Positions 38,701 through 51,190 of a stretch of 64,000 nucleotides of DNA are shown here, one piece after another. Position numbers and translations under genes: made by a program. The stretch's first letter is position 1; every line of letters begins with the position of its first letter. Under the pieces are notes generated by a model. That model searched no databases and was not told the DNA's origin. It worked only from the letters and a program-made list of their open reading frames with translations. The stretch is from Puffinus mauretanicus (taxonomy: Eukaryota; Chordata; Aves; Procellariiformes; Procellariidae): the NCBI GenBank assembly GCA_023333565.1, contig JAJKFH010003650.1, positions 62,001 through 126,000 of the forward strand, written 5' to 3'.

Positions 38701-41700
38701 AATTCCTTTTATTTTATACTGGAAGAAAAGCAGGCGCTTACAATTATCTTGTTTTTAGTAAGAAAGGTGAAAAAGATCAACAAGCCAGAATTTACTGACG
38801 TTTCCAGCAGTTAAACAGCAGGATCAAGAAAAATGGAAAGGGATTGTACAGCAAATAAAAGACATGGATCAGCATTACTTAAAAATACAGAACAGAAGAA
38901 AAGCTGTAGGAAGGTATTCTTTATTTTTTAATTTACTACATGTAAATCTGTAGTGCTTTGATGGGAAGTTAGATCAGGCAATTCAGTACTGCTTAGGAAA
39001 TGGTGCTACAAACATGCCTTTCTATGAATAATAAATATAACAATATAAATCAGGATTCAAAGTGAATAGCATGTTTTTTTAATGAAAGAAATATATTTTA
39101 GGTATTTAATAATTTACAATGTTAAACCACTTATTTTTTACAAGGATCTATTAACTGTATTCCCTGATTTACAGAATCATAACCAAGACCTGCTTTGAGA
39201 TGAGTGAAATTCTAGAGAGAGATGAATGAATACAAAAAAAGAATAAAAAGAAAAGACTTGAACCTTCAAACCCTTTCAAGTACAGCTCAAAAGGAAGTAG
39301 TTAGGGAACTGAATTCAAAGGAACATGAGTTAGAATGGATAGCTATAAAAAGTGAACCTTTCAGAGGAAATAAAATAGCAAGGGCATGGAGTATGCGCAA
39401 AGGATGTAAAATCAAAACCATAAGTGTAACTGAATAAAATTACTCCCACCTCCAGCTTCCAGTGGAAAAGAATGACTTAAGTAAAGACTTTGCTAAGAAA
39501 GAAGTGTCTGTGAAGGCAAACTACTGGTCAAAGAATACCAGTCGCTATAGAGGTTGCTGGAGAAAACTCAGTAAATAGCACGAGCCAGGCAAAAAGGCCA
39601 AAAGGCCAATTCTGTATTTATAGAGAAACCTCTTTATATATAGCAGATTTATAAACACCAGACCTTTAAAACGTACTTTTTTGACACAGAGCAAATCAAA
39701 GTACCCTTTCACTACAAGCAAAATTCGTCACACGTTCCTGCTGAAACTGAATATTCAGAATTCAGAGAGACCAGTGTAAACTACTCATTTCTGCTCAATT
39801 TACTGATTCCCAAAATTCAGCCTTTGGGAAATAACAAGCTTCATAAAAACAATGGAAGTACACCATTGGTATTTGGTGCTAGATTATATTTACTTATGTA
39901 TGTTCATGCTGAGGAAATTTTGTCATTTATTTAACCAGCAAATAAACCTTTCGTAATTTATGAGTTAGCTCACAAAACAACACTGCTACCTTTCAGTGAC
40001 TTAATAACTGACTAGCATGAAAGGACCAGCACCCGAGCATATTGATTAGTAGAGTTAATTTTTTTTTGTGAAAAGAATGCCGGCTGAAGAGTTGATGAGC
40101 CAAGAATCAAAACCAAGTAAATTATTTTGCTGTGAAAAATGAGCTGTAAATTAGTATTGTCCTAATCCTTCACATCATTCTTGTAAGCAAATCACCTCAA
40201 ATGTACTGACAATGGAATTGTGTAACATTTTGATGTGTACAAATTACATAGCATTGCAGTGTCACAGGCACAGCTGAATCTTACTGCCTTGATCTTTGTC
40301 TAGGTTTTTCAGAAACGTCAACAATATGATGAAGTACTAAGATTATGCAAGTATTAGACTGTAATGCCAATGTGTCCTCTGAGTTAGAGAGTTTAAAGAA
40401 AAGTTTGTAAAATATTTATCATTTTTTAAGCTTGCAATTTTACTCATTGCAAACTCATTATTAAGTTAAAGCATCCACAGATTTCACAGAGAAGTACGAG
40501 TAATTAATCAAGATTGCTTTACCATTGAATAGACCTTGAAAACATAGACTTTATGTTCTAAAAGTTTAATTGCAAGGAAAAAAAAAATTTTAATTCTTTT
40601 ATGATGTGAACATAGCTAAAATTTAAAAGTGCCTCTGTGAGATTAGCTAGCTGTTGTTCAACACTAAGACCTTGGAAGAGCTGATCACTGCCAGACTGAA
40701 AAAAACAGATATATTCAACTAGGCAGATCAATGATAAGAAAAGGACTACAGAAAATGCTTGTTGCTTCTTTTTTAAAAGCCCAATTATTATAATTTATCT
40801 CGGGCTGATTAGAAACCCAAAGGAGTCAGAATGCAACTTCAGGACCACATGTTGATTGTGCAGCTTGTCAAGACTTTCAATTTTAATAAATGGCTTGAAA
40901 TGTAATTTAGCTAGGTACTTGTATTAAAAAAGCATGATGCAACTGGATTTTTGCTATGGAGGTGTACATACCTAAAATGAAAGTAAGTAAGTTATTTTAT
41001 GAAAACATGATTGGTATGATTGCTGGGATTTCAATCTTGTGGAGTCCCTCAGTAGCAAAACTGACTAATGTTAAACAGTGAAGGTTTCAGGTATGATACT
41101 GATGTGGCCATATTATAGGTAGGAAGCTGTAGTATGGCCTGACTAGATGCAGTTGTTTGCTTGTAAACTAGAGCATGAGCATCGAAGTCTTCAGAGGTAA
41201 GCTGTTATTAAAAAGCAAATTCTAAAATTAATTATTTAGATTCATTACTCATGGCCCTTGAACATGACTAATGTTTGATGCATATTTTCTGTATGGCAAT
41301 CTTACTAAAGCAAGACTTCTACTAAGCCTTTCATTTAAATAAGAAGAATGAGTTCCCCAATAAATTAAAATTCAGCATCTTCAGTGTGATAAATTTTGAT
41401 CAAAGCAAATCGCAACTCCAAGAAATACTTGCAAAATTGAAACAGTCAGTATTTATCTTCTCAAATATCATCTTAACTTCTATTGAGTACAAACATTTGA
41501 AACATTGCTTCCTAATGGTGGGCAGTTAAGACACCTCTTGTCTTGCAAGGCAAATGAAACTTGATCATGCCTGTGTTCAGTTGCTCAACCACACACTTGT
41601 TTGAAGGTTTACATCCAAAATCTATGTTTGGTCACCACTTGGTTTACTCTGCTGAAAAAGGGAATCTATTAGAATAAAATTTGGACTGAGCATAGTAGTA

Positions 41701-44700
41701 ACATAATTCAATTAATAATTGGAATTGGCTATTCTAAATGCTACTTCTGGGATGAAAAAAGTCAATATATTTAAATGAAACTGCTGTGAAGTCACATTAA
41801 AATTGAATATTTCTTCAAAACACGAATGAAATTGAAAAATATATAAGGGGTTTACAAAGAACAAGTTTTAAAAAATAGTAATTTTCATAACATCTTTTAC
41901 TTTTTTCCCCTATGATGTATGACAGATGGAGATACACGCAACAATAAAATGATTAACTGCAACCATTTGCTGCTTCAATTGATACAGTCTCCTTGAAAAG
42001 TTATAACAGCTAGATATAGGAATAGATTTAAAGCTTACATTTAGATTTCACAGTGAATAATTCCTAAAAAAACAAAAAATCATCTTCTTTTCCTAGACAT
42101 ATATGATAGTCTGGATTATAATCTGGATTTGCATTTTTCTTAAAATGGTGTAGATGATTCTGGGTTCACAACAGTGGAAAACAGAGCAAAAATTGTCCAT
42201 GTCTACATTCAAAAAATTGAATTTTAATGGGATTATTTTTGTATTTAATAGATCAAAAAGACTGTGTTTTCACTTTGTTGTAGAAGATAACGCTAGGATT
42301 TGGAACACACAGGCCTATGCTCTAATGAATAGTTAGTCAGTTACAAAACAGAACTGCTGTTTTCTTGATAAAAAATGGATGAATCAATGAATGAGAGGAC
42401 TATCAAACAGCAGTCAATAGCTTCATAACCAGGGGACTCACCTGGGATGTAAAAGAATGGGACATGAACTTGGATATCCCAAGTACAAAATGAAGGCTTT
42501 AACTTCAAGGTTAATTAAATTACCTTATAATTTTATCTTGATTTTTACTAAAAGCAAAGCATCATGTATTTGTACAGAATACTATGGAAAAATGTTAGAA
42601 TCTGAAGGGGGAAAAATGTGAGAATGAGATAATTGTTTCTCATCTAGTTTCAAGAACAATCAGTGATAATTTCCCATTTTGAAGCTTTCTGAAAAATCTA
42701 TAATGTACTGCTGCCTACCTACAAAACCTAGCCAGGAATGTCTATACAATTTTCTTCAAAAAGCTCTAAACCAAAAGAATTAATGATTAGCTCTTGATAA
42801 AAGAAAAGGGCATTTGCCCTTCAGTTAAGATATTTCATAAATAAATGGTTTGATTTTGAAAAGTCAAAAGCTCAGAGGAATTTATCAGGAGTTTCTCCAT
42901 TAAGTCTAGACATCTAGTTGCCAAAGTTAGGACTACAGATTATTTATATTTTATCTATAGCCAAAAAAAGAGTAATTGGCATCTCTAGAGGTTAGTTAAC
43001 CACTGATACTGGAGTAAGACTAGAGCAACAATGCACACAACCTAAGCACCTTGAAGTTTTTGCCTTCAACATCTGGTCAGCAGTTGACACATCTTAATTT
43101 TATTTAAATTGGGAAAGCTTGTTTGGAAATCTCACTTTAACTATATCAGAAGTCATCTAAGTTACCCTTAGAGTTAAAACTGATTCATAGGGTGCCTTAT
43201 ATAGTTTTTAGTGGCCAGTTCTTTATGCCATATGTAAATGTGCATTTATTTCTGTTTTCTGCTTTGCCATTACTGCAGCATACTGAAAAATTGTTATGAT
43301 TATGTGATAATTACTGCTGTGTTCTTACAATTTGGTAAATTGTTTTATTTATGCAAAATGAAGCCACAAAGCAGCAGGACTATTATCCAGATTTTTGAAA
43401 TAGCTCTACCATAGCTTTTTTATGGTATAGGAATTAGCATGCCATTGATAAATTATAAACAAATATTTAGATAAGTGCATTTGTGCACCCTGTAGAGGGC
43501 ACTAATACACATATAAAAAGTCCATCATATGCAAGTATATAGTATGTATTTAAAAAGTCACTGTAAAAATGCCTTCAAATACTTTTGAATCAATGAAAAA
43601 ATGAAAATGTGAGAAGAATCCTCACATGTATTTCTACAATGCTGAAATGGAGATATGGTGCCTATTAGACCAAAATGAAACAAAAATGTTAGTGTCTCCA
43701 ATTATTGAAAGTCATAATTTTTTTTGCAGATATGAGAAATAAAATGAAGCTATAATATCAGTTCCTCACAAGGTTGTTAAAAAGTTTCTATTTGACATTA
43801 CCATTAGTTATCTTGATTATCACCTATTATGACTGTCTTTTTATTCCTGCTCTTTACTAATGTTCTGGTTTTCTCTCTAGAAGTAAATTACACATATGAA
43901 TACAGCACATTCAAATCTGGCATTACCGCAATGCAAAAGGGCAAATGACTTAACTTAGATAAGTCTTTACTGCAGTTTTAAATGGAAATTCTGCAGCTGT
44001 GTGAGAGAGGGTGAATGTGCAACAGTAATTTTGCCACTTAATATTCTTACCTTCAAGTCAGCACAGCAGTGAAGCAAGCCTTTTAATTTAGCAACAAAAT
44101 GGAAGCAGGTGTATTTCAAATTAGTTAACTGCAATGACTGTAAACCACCAATGGTCATGTTAGCAAATGGGTGCCTATGTGTGATCTGTATTAATCACAG
44201 GAAAGACAGCATATTTTCTGCAGGAAAGGACAAGATACTAAAGCATACAGCAATATGCTAAAGTTGGCCGAAATATGCATCTTTTGCCAAAGACTCAGAT
44301 GTTTTTGCAGGCAAGAACCACAAGAGAGTTGCCACATACCTTGCTGAGAGGGTTTATGGCAGTAACTTACTGCTAGATCTACCACTCCATTTTCAAGATG
44401 GGACTGAACTGGTCACAGAGTAATTTATCAGTGCCAGTCTCAATACTCCTTTCTATGTCACCAAGGAGCAGTATCAGGACTCAGATTAGAACCACAATTC
44501 AGATTACCTGGCAAACTTTGTAACAGCACAGTTCTGCTGTGAGTCTTGTGGCATAACCCTAATTTAGTCTTTGCTCTTTTACTGTTTGTGAGTCAGGAGA
44601 GACTCAAAAATCACAATCTCGTCACTGCTGCAATACACCTATCACAAATTCACTGTAAGACTTTTAAGGTTTAAGCACTTTCCATTGCCTTGCTATATAC

Positions 44701-46235
44701 CAAAGCATGTCTGGCTAAAATTAGAAAAGCAGGCTTTACTTCTGCATGAAAATTCGGTGTGGTCAGCTGCCAGAGAAACCTGTTGTTCACGTCCTCTTAG
44801 ACATTAAACTACATTATGTTCAGGCACTTTCAGAACAGAATACTGAACACCGGGCACCAGGATTGTCATATCTAAGGAACAGAACGTCATACAATTTGAC
44901 AGTCATTGTGAAATCAATTCTTTTGCTTTACAGTTAAAATTACAGAAAGAATATATTTCCTATGTCCAGCTATCAATAAAAGACCTTAGCAGGTTCAGAT
45001 ATAGGTTAAGAGACAAAAAAGAAAACCTTTCCTATTTTGCATTTTCTTCAGATCAACTCTAAGAGGTATTTCTCTATATTATTCAGTTAACAAACTGTCA
45101 TGATGCTTACCAATTCAGCCTTTCAGCTGTCACTAAAGAGAACTTTACTTGGAAAGACCTCTATTCTCATATTCTTAAGCCTTCCAAAGAAATTTATTTC
45201 TTTTAGATTCAATCTTCCTTGTCCTTTAGTCTCCCTCTGGCCTCCAGACATCTTATCACTGTAAATAATGTGTTCTGTTTTTTTTCAGCAGGATACTCCC
45301 TCTGCTCCTTTCCTTGTTTTGTATTAAAAGTTCTTTGTAGTATCTATACTAATTTTTCACATTAATGCTTTGCCAAAATGAAATTGGTTTGAGTTAATGT
45401 TAGTTTTGCTGTCATGAAGAAAAAAAAGGAGTAATTTCATTAAAACTTCAAATTCAGAAACTCTAATTGGTCTTTTGCTTTCATCCTAAATCTAAATATA
45501 AACCAGTGAGGCAAGGCCAAGAGTGACAGTGAGAAGAAAAAAAATTGCAACTATAAAAAGCCTGAGAACAGTCCTGACAGTTAAAACATGAAACAAACTT
45601 GTTGATAAATACTCTTTCTGCACAGTATACTTTATCTATCGCGTTTTCTCTGCTCCACACTGAGAGTCTGTACAGTCTGTAAAAACAGATTAAAAAAGTA
45701 GTTCATCATTTGGTAATGCAGCTAAGAGAAAAATAGCAAAAATAATACAACTGGTTAGCTTGATATGAAAATAAATATTTTTAAAAAAGGTATTTCCCTT
45801 TGATGTTTAATGAGAAAAAACTTTCATATGTAACTACCAATCCCACCTCATGCTTTCAACCATAAATCGGGAATTTTTCAAGTGAACCTAGCATTCGGCT
45901 ACCACCAGTATTTTGCTTTGTTGATCTTGGATACATCTTGTGTCTTAGCGTGATATCCAGGTACTTTGAAAGCTTTACATGCTGCTATACCTAGACCTTT
46001 GACCACCATAACATACTTGCTTTGCAGAAAGTGATGCAGAAAAAGGACATGAAAAACCACTATTTCTAGTTACACTGCATGTGGTGTAACCCATAGTACT
46101 TGCTGTCACTTCTATCATGCTGTATGTATCAGGTTGGTTTAGAATGATGATGACTTAAGGGCAAAGCCTCCACTTGAGCTAAATGACATTTTGGCATTTG
46201 TAAAGGAATAAGTCTGCCTGGAAGAACTGAAAGGC

Positions 46236-46278
46236 ACTTGTGTGTGCATGATTGTGTGTGGGGGGGTATGTGTGTGCT
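46236..46278. repeat. TG-rich low-complexity repeat
   Basis: Interrupted TG dinucleotides with a central run of seven or more G (GTGTGTGCATG ... GTGTGGGGGGG ... ATGTGTGTG). Confidence 0.8.
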
Positions 46279-49254
46279 TAGAGCTATGCTCTAGCAGTCT
46301 TTTTCTAGCATGCTCACAAAATATGTTTCAAATGTTTTACAAACCTGCTACCTAATAGCTTCAATGAAAACCAAGATATTTTCTAAAGAACAGTTATCAT
46401 AAAACTGAATTCTAATGTTTTCTAACTAGGAACAGCTAGATAAACATATCCCACTACACCTATTACTGATATTAGTGTTGACAGGATCAATACAAGTGTT
46501 CTTCATATATCAAAACAGTAAATTTATGGTATGCATATTCACTTCAGTTTATCTATGAATGTAACATATACCATCAGGAAACATTGACATGTAGGTTTTA
46601 GTGTGGGCTACCAACTACGGTATGATGATTTCTGAAAGGAGAGGTCTCTAGTGCTTTACCTTACTAAGCTGATTCATCCTATCCCTTCTTGTAGTCAAGT
46701 GTGCTTATTCATGCAGCTTTCTCATTTTCTCCTCACTGTACAGAATCTTACTTGAAAGTGGAGTTGAAAATACATACCAAAAGTAACTAACATCTGAAAC
46801 AGAAGTATGGGAAATACACTATGCAAAGAGGAATTGTACACAGAAGGAAATAAAGGACAAGGGAATGGTCCCTTTTTATGGCCAAACCCAAATTCTTTTC
46901 ATTTTCTCTCCAGTAAGATGAAAGGGTAGCTGTATAATGTTATTTTAGAATGTCAATGCGGTTAACCATGGATGCTTTAGTTTCCCAAGATATGATCAAA
47001 ACCAGCCACATTTGTTCTGTGTTCTTCCATTCATACAGTTCTAATGCCATTTTGTGAATTAAGCCTGTGAAATGACAGTGTTTTGTAGTGTTGCTCTTTG
47101 TTTCAAAACACTGCAGTTTGGCACTAACTTTACTCAGTATCATACCTAGGAATGCCCACCTCATCAAAGCATACAGTTTGGACCAGTATACTTGATTGTG
47201 ACACCATTTATTCAAACAGGAACCAAAAAGCCTGCATTCCTAGATTAGCACTGATCTCCTAGGTTTGGAATGAAAGATCCTGAAACTCTGTACCTCAGTT
47301 CAAGTAAAATGAAAATAGTTAGTAAGACCGGACAGGAGGTCACTCAAAGAAAAAATATATAATATTAATTGCACACTGTGTTATGCACAATTGTACAGTA
47401 TGAAATAATAATGTAAAAAAAGAATAAAGATTTAACTTTTGGAAAAAATAATAAAATTAGAAATGACAGTCAATGAAACTAATGAGAATGACTTTTAGAA
47501 ATGTATTGAGCATAAAGTATATGCTAGTGAAAGTAGATGAACTGAAAAGCAGAGAAGGAAAGTGAAAAGATAAATTTTGCCCAAAGAATCTAAATACAAA
47601 ATAAGAAGAGGTCCTTGCTAAATTATTTGTAAATTAATAAATGGGGATGTTAATTAGTGCAGAAGGAAAACCAAGTGACTCAATAAAATCTCAGCCATAG
47701 TTCAGGATCCTAAGAACTATTTATTACTCAGTCTTGCAGAGTTCCTTATTGTATGCTTTAGCTTCAGTGGTACAACTCACAACACACATATTTAAATGCT
47801 TTGTAGGATTACTGCCAGAATGTTTAGCTATTGGTCTTGCAAATTCAAACCCAAAGGATGGGCAATGTAGCTCTGAAAAATGTAAAAGTGCTCAAACCAA
47901 TGTGACAGCTGAAATTACAAACCATGAGAAAAATGTATATTTTAACAATCTACATAATTCATAGCTGGTTTTAAAAAACTTTGGTGAACTTAAGCATCAA
48001 ATCAGTTTATTCCTTCAGGGCTCATTCTTGCTCCTATACAATTAAAAGGCAAACCTTATAATGATTTCAAGCTCCAGGCTACTAGTTCCAGTTGATGGGG
48101 GTGGACAAGGATGGAGAAGCAGGATCATCTGGTTTATATTTTCTTTCACTACATTTTCTATAGAATGAATTTACTGACAAGCATGTTTGCTATCACAATG
48201 TTTTGAAAATGAGTATGGCAAAATAAATCTTGGCATTTTAACTACAAGTTTTGTACAGGCAACCAAATTCCAAGGATTAAACTTATCCAATAATGAAACA
48301 AACATATTTCTGATGTATATCAAAAAAGCTTGGATTTCAAACCTAACAAGTCATAAAAAACTAATCATGATCAAATCACCATCACAAATTATTTACTGAA
48401 ATTCAAACAATTAAATACAAGAGAAATGCAATTTGTTCACAGATGTTTCACAACTGGAAAGTCACCCGTTTCTACAGTGGGACTGCTTAACACAACTTTT
48501 AAAAAATGTATTAGTTCTGTTCTTAGAAACTTGTCTGAGCCTCGTGATATTCATACGTTTGGAGAGGCTAGGCTGTCAGTGGCCCTTAGATCAGTCCTAT
48601 GACTATAAAATTACTGTCCCTGTCATCTTCTATTTATCTGGACCTAAATAACCAAGTGACACCCAAATTTAGGAATTAAAGTCTAAGAAAGAGATAAGAG
48701 GAAGAAATAAATTAATTGCTTAAAGAAAGAGACTAGCTGAGGTCTGAAGAAATTGAGAGGGATTCACCAAGGAGGATGCTCGCTCTGGTCTGGGAAGCCC
48801 CTTTGAAATGCTTCAGGGATTGCTTACCACAGAGGACAAAGTATGAGAAGAAGGTCTATGGAGGATATGTTTCTAAGCCAATAATATCTGACCAGGCATA
48901 AACACAGTATCACATAGCTGCTGAGACTCAATGTAATTAGCAGTTTCAAGACCATTCATGCCAGATTGTGTCTAGTTAGATTTCAAGTAAGGGGAAAACT
49001 TGTTTGCATCCACATACAATATATTATTTTGACTTACCCTGAGATTCTTGTCTGATGATCAGATCTCAGAAAAAGGAGGCTTCCCCTTGGAGAAGTGCCT
49101 TCCCCCTGGGAAAAACTGGTTTGGCTGGTAGATGGAAGAATTTTGAGTAAGAGTGGTAGCATATAATGAAGTTCTACTCTATCTGAAAGACTTGTGCTCA
49201 TCTTAATGACAGGTCTCCCAAGAAACTAAAGTATTCATGGGGTAAAGAAATAAA

Positions 49255-49309
49255 GCTGTTGACCAGTCACTGGTTGACAGAAATGGTCAACCTGTCACTG
49301 GTCAACAGC
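49255..49309. repeat. 24-bp-arm inverted repeat (hairpin)
   Basis: Arm GCTGTTGACCAGTCACTGGT + TGAC (49255-49278) pairs with 49286-49309 at 22 of 24 positions around a 7-nt loop. The two mismatches are C-C and T-T. Each half also contains its own smaller palindrome-like motif (ACCAGT-C-ACTGGT). An AATAAAG lies just upstream on the plus strand, so an old LTR R/U5 segment is one possible origin; a MITE remnant is another. Confidence 0.75.
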
Positions 49310-50639
49310 CATGTGGAAGGGATGAAAACTCTGAAGGACTTCCCTGGAACAAGCCAGAGCAAAGGTGTTAAGCATATGTGAAGTGTAGGCAGAAGAGCTG
49401 ATAAATGGCTTGCCTGTCTCTGAAAGCACATGTTGAAAGGCAGCCAAGAAAGTAGGTGCTGGTTCTATGGCTGTACAAACACTACTTGCTGGACCTTGGT
49501 TGGAGATGCATGCCATTCCTTCTATAGCAGAGGGATATTCCACCTCTCTCATAATGCCCCATTGTGCTATGACTTGCTCAGGATTTACGGAGAGACTTCA
49601 GTGTTCCTCTACTTAATGAAAAGGAAAATCTTAAGAAAGGAATAAAATTATTTGTTATTGTTTTTCTTTTACTTTGTAAAAGAGAAAAAAGGAATTTTAC
49701 ACTTAGCTTGAACAGAAACACTTTTATGCAAAAATCAAAATGAGAGTTTTGTAATTGATAGGTTTCATGAGTGGCTAGTTAAAGATACAAATGGAGAGCT
49801 AGAGGTACAAATGCATATACTGATCTCTTTTTTTCGGTCATGCTATCCAACTGTTTTTTCATACTAAACGTTGTATTATAGCTACAAAAACCCTTAAAGA
49901 ATATAAATAAAACTACAATGAAGAGGACTGTATCTAACATGTTAGTAAGAATTATTCTAGTGTAAATTTCTGCCAGAATTCTGACTCTTCTATCAGTGTT
50001 GCATGTAGAACAACAACAGTGTATTGTTATATTGGCACCTTCTAGACGTTACTGAAACCTGATTGACCTTGTTAAATTGTCTACAATCTCCATCTAGTCT
50101 TGCTAAGTGTTTTACATTAAAACCTCATATAATCTACTAATTCCACACTTTCTATAAGGTCTCAGTAAATAATATGCACATTACATTTATCAACTTTAGA
50201 GGATTCTCCCACAAAAATATTCTTGGTTTTCATGGAAAGAAACTTTTTATAATTTCTGATATAAATTCAAATGTGTGATAGGTTCCTTTAGTGACTGATT
50301 GTTCTGATAAATAAAAGCTCAAAAAAGCCCAAAATATTAGTTAGTCGTAAAATATTAAAATGCAATAATAAATAATATGAAGCATTTAAAATTATTTAAA
50401 ATAATAAACAATTCCATGTGAATAATACAGCTACATACTACATTTAAAATAAAATTAATACAGAGGAGGCTTCTTCTAAACAAGAAGGAACTTATGAGAA
50501 GTGTGCCTGCCTATAATAGCGACAGCTGCAAAGAGTAGGACATTACTCCTAAGGTTAGAAAGAACAAATTTTATTGAATTTACATTAGTTAGCTTGTGAC
50601 TAGAGGTAAAAAGAAAATATCTGATCTTCTTTAAGGCTC

Positions 50640-51190
50640 ATTCCTTGCTGTGATCATTAAGTTCAAAACCAAATCAGGATCAGCCAGCTCATCTTCAATA
50701 GATGTTGGTATAATTTATTCTGTAGAAGAAAATGAAGGAAATTCTACATCCTCTACAGCCCAACTATTCCAGTGTTTCACTATTCTTTCCATTACAAAGT
50801 CTTGTTTTTCCTTTTTTTTATTAAACTGATAGAGAGCATCCCTTGTTTTTCAACACGCTGTTTCTCAAAGCCTCAAGAGTGATCTCATATTCCCTTTGAT
50901 ATTCTTTTCAAGCTAAACAGCACCATCGTTCTCTCTCTTCCCTCAGAGATCATGCTTCTGGACAACTAATCCATCTTATAGCTCTGGATTCTATCCAGTT
51001 ATTTACTGAACAATGGTACAGCAAACTGGACTGAGCACTTTGGAGATGACCTTGCCAGTGTTGAATAGAGCAGATGATCTGCAGGCTCTACTCCTGTTTA
51101 CATATTCTAGCTCCATAATTGACTTTCTCACATCACATGATGTTCTTCAACTTGTGATCCAAAATCCTTCCTAACTCTTTTTCTGAGGAC
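50640..51190 (-). mobile_element. ancient CR1 LINE fragment
   Basis: Direct comparison with the young CR1 at 19.0-19.9 kb shows the same block order on the same strand. AGCCCAACTATTCCAGTGTT corresponds to its CAGCCTGTTCCAAGG part, AGTGATCTCATATTCCCTTT to GATGAGATCTCCCCTCAGCC, TGGACTGAGCACTTTGGAGA to the AACTGAACACAGGATTCGAG part, and CTTGCCAGTGTTGAATAGAG to CTCACCAGTGCCGAGTCCAG. Divergence is heavy and no frame remains, so this is an old insertion. Edges are approximate and it may extend past 51.2 kb. Confidence 0.75.
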
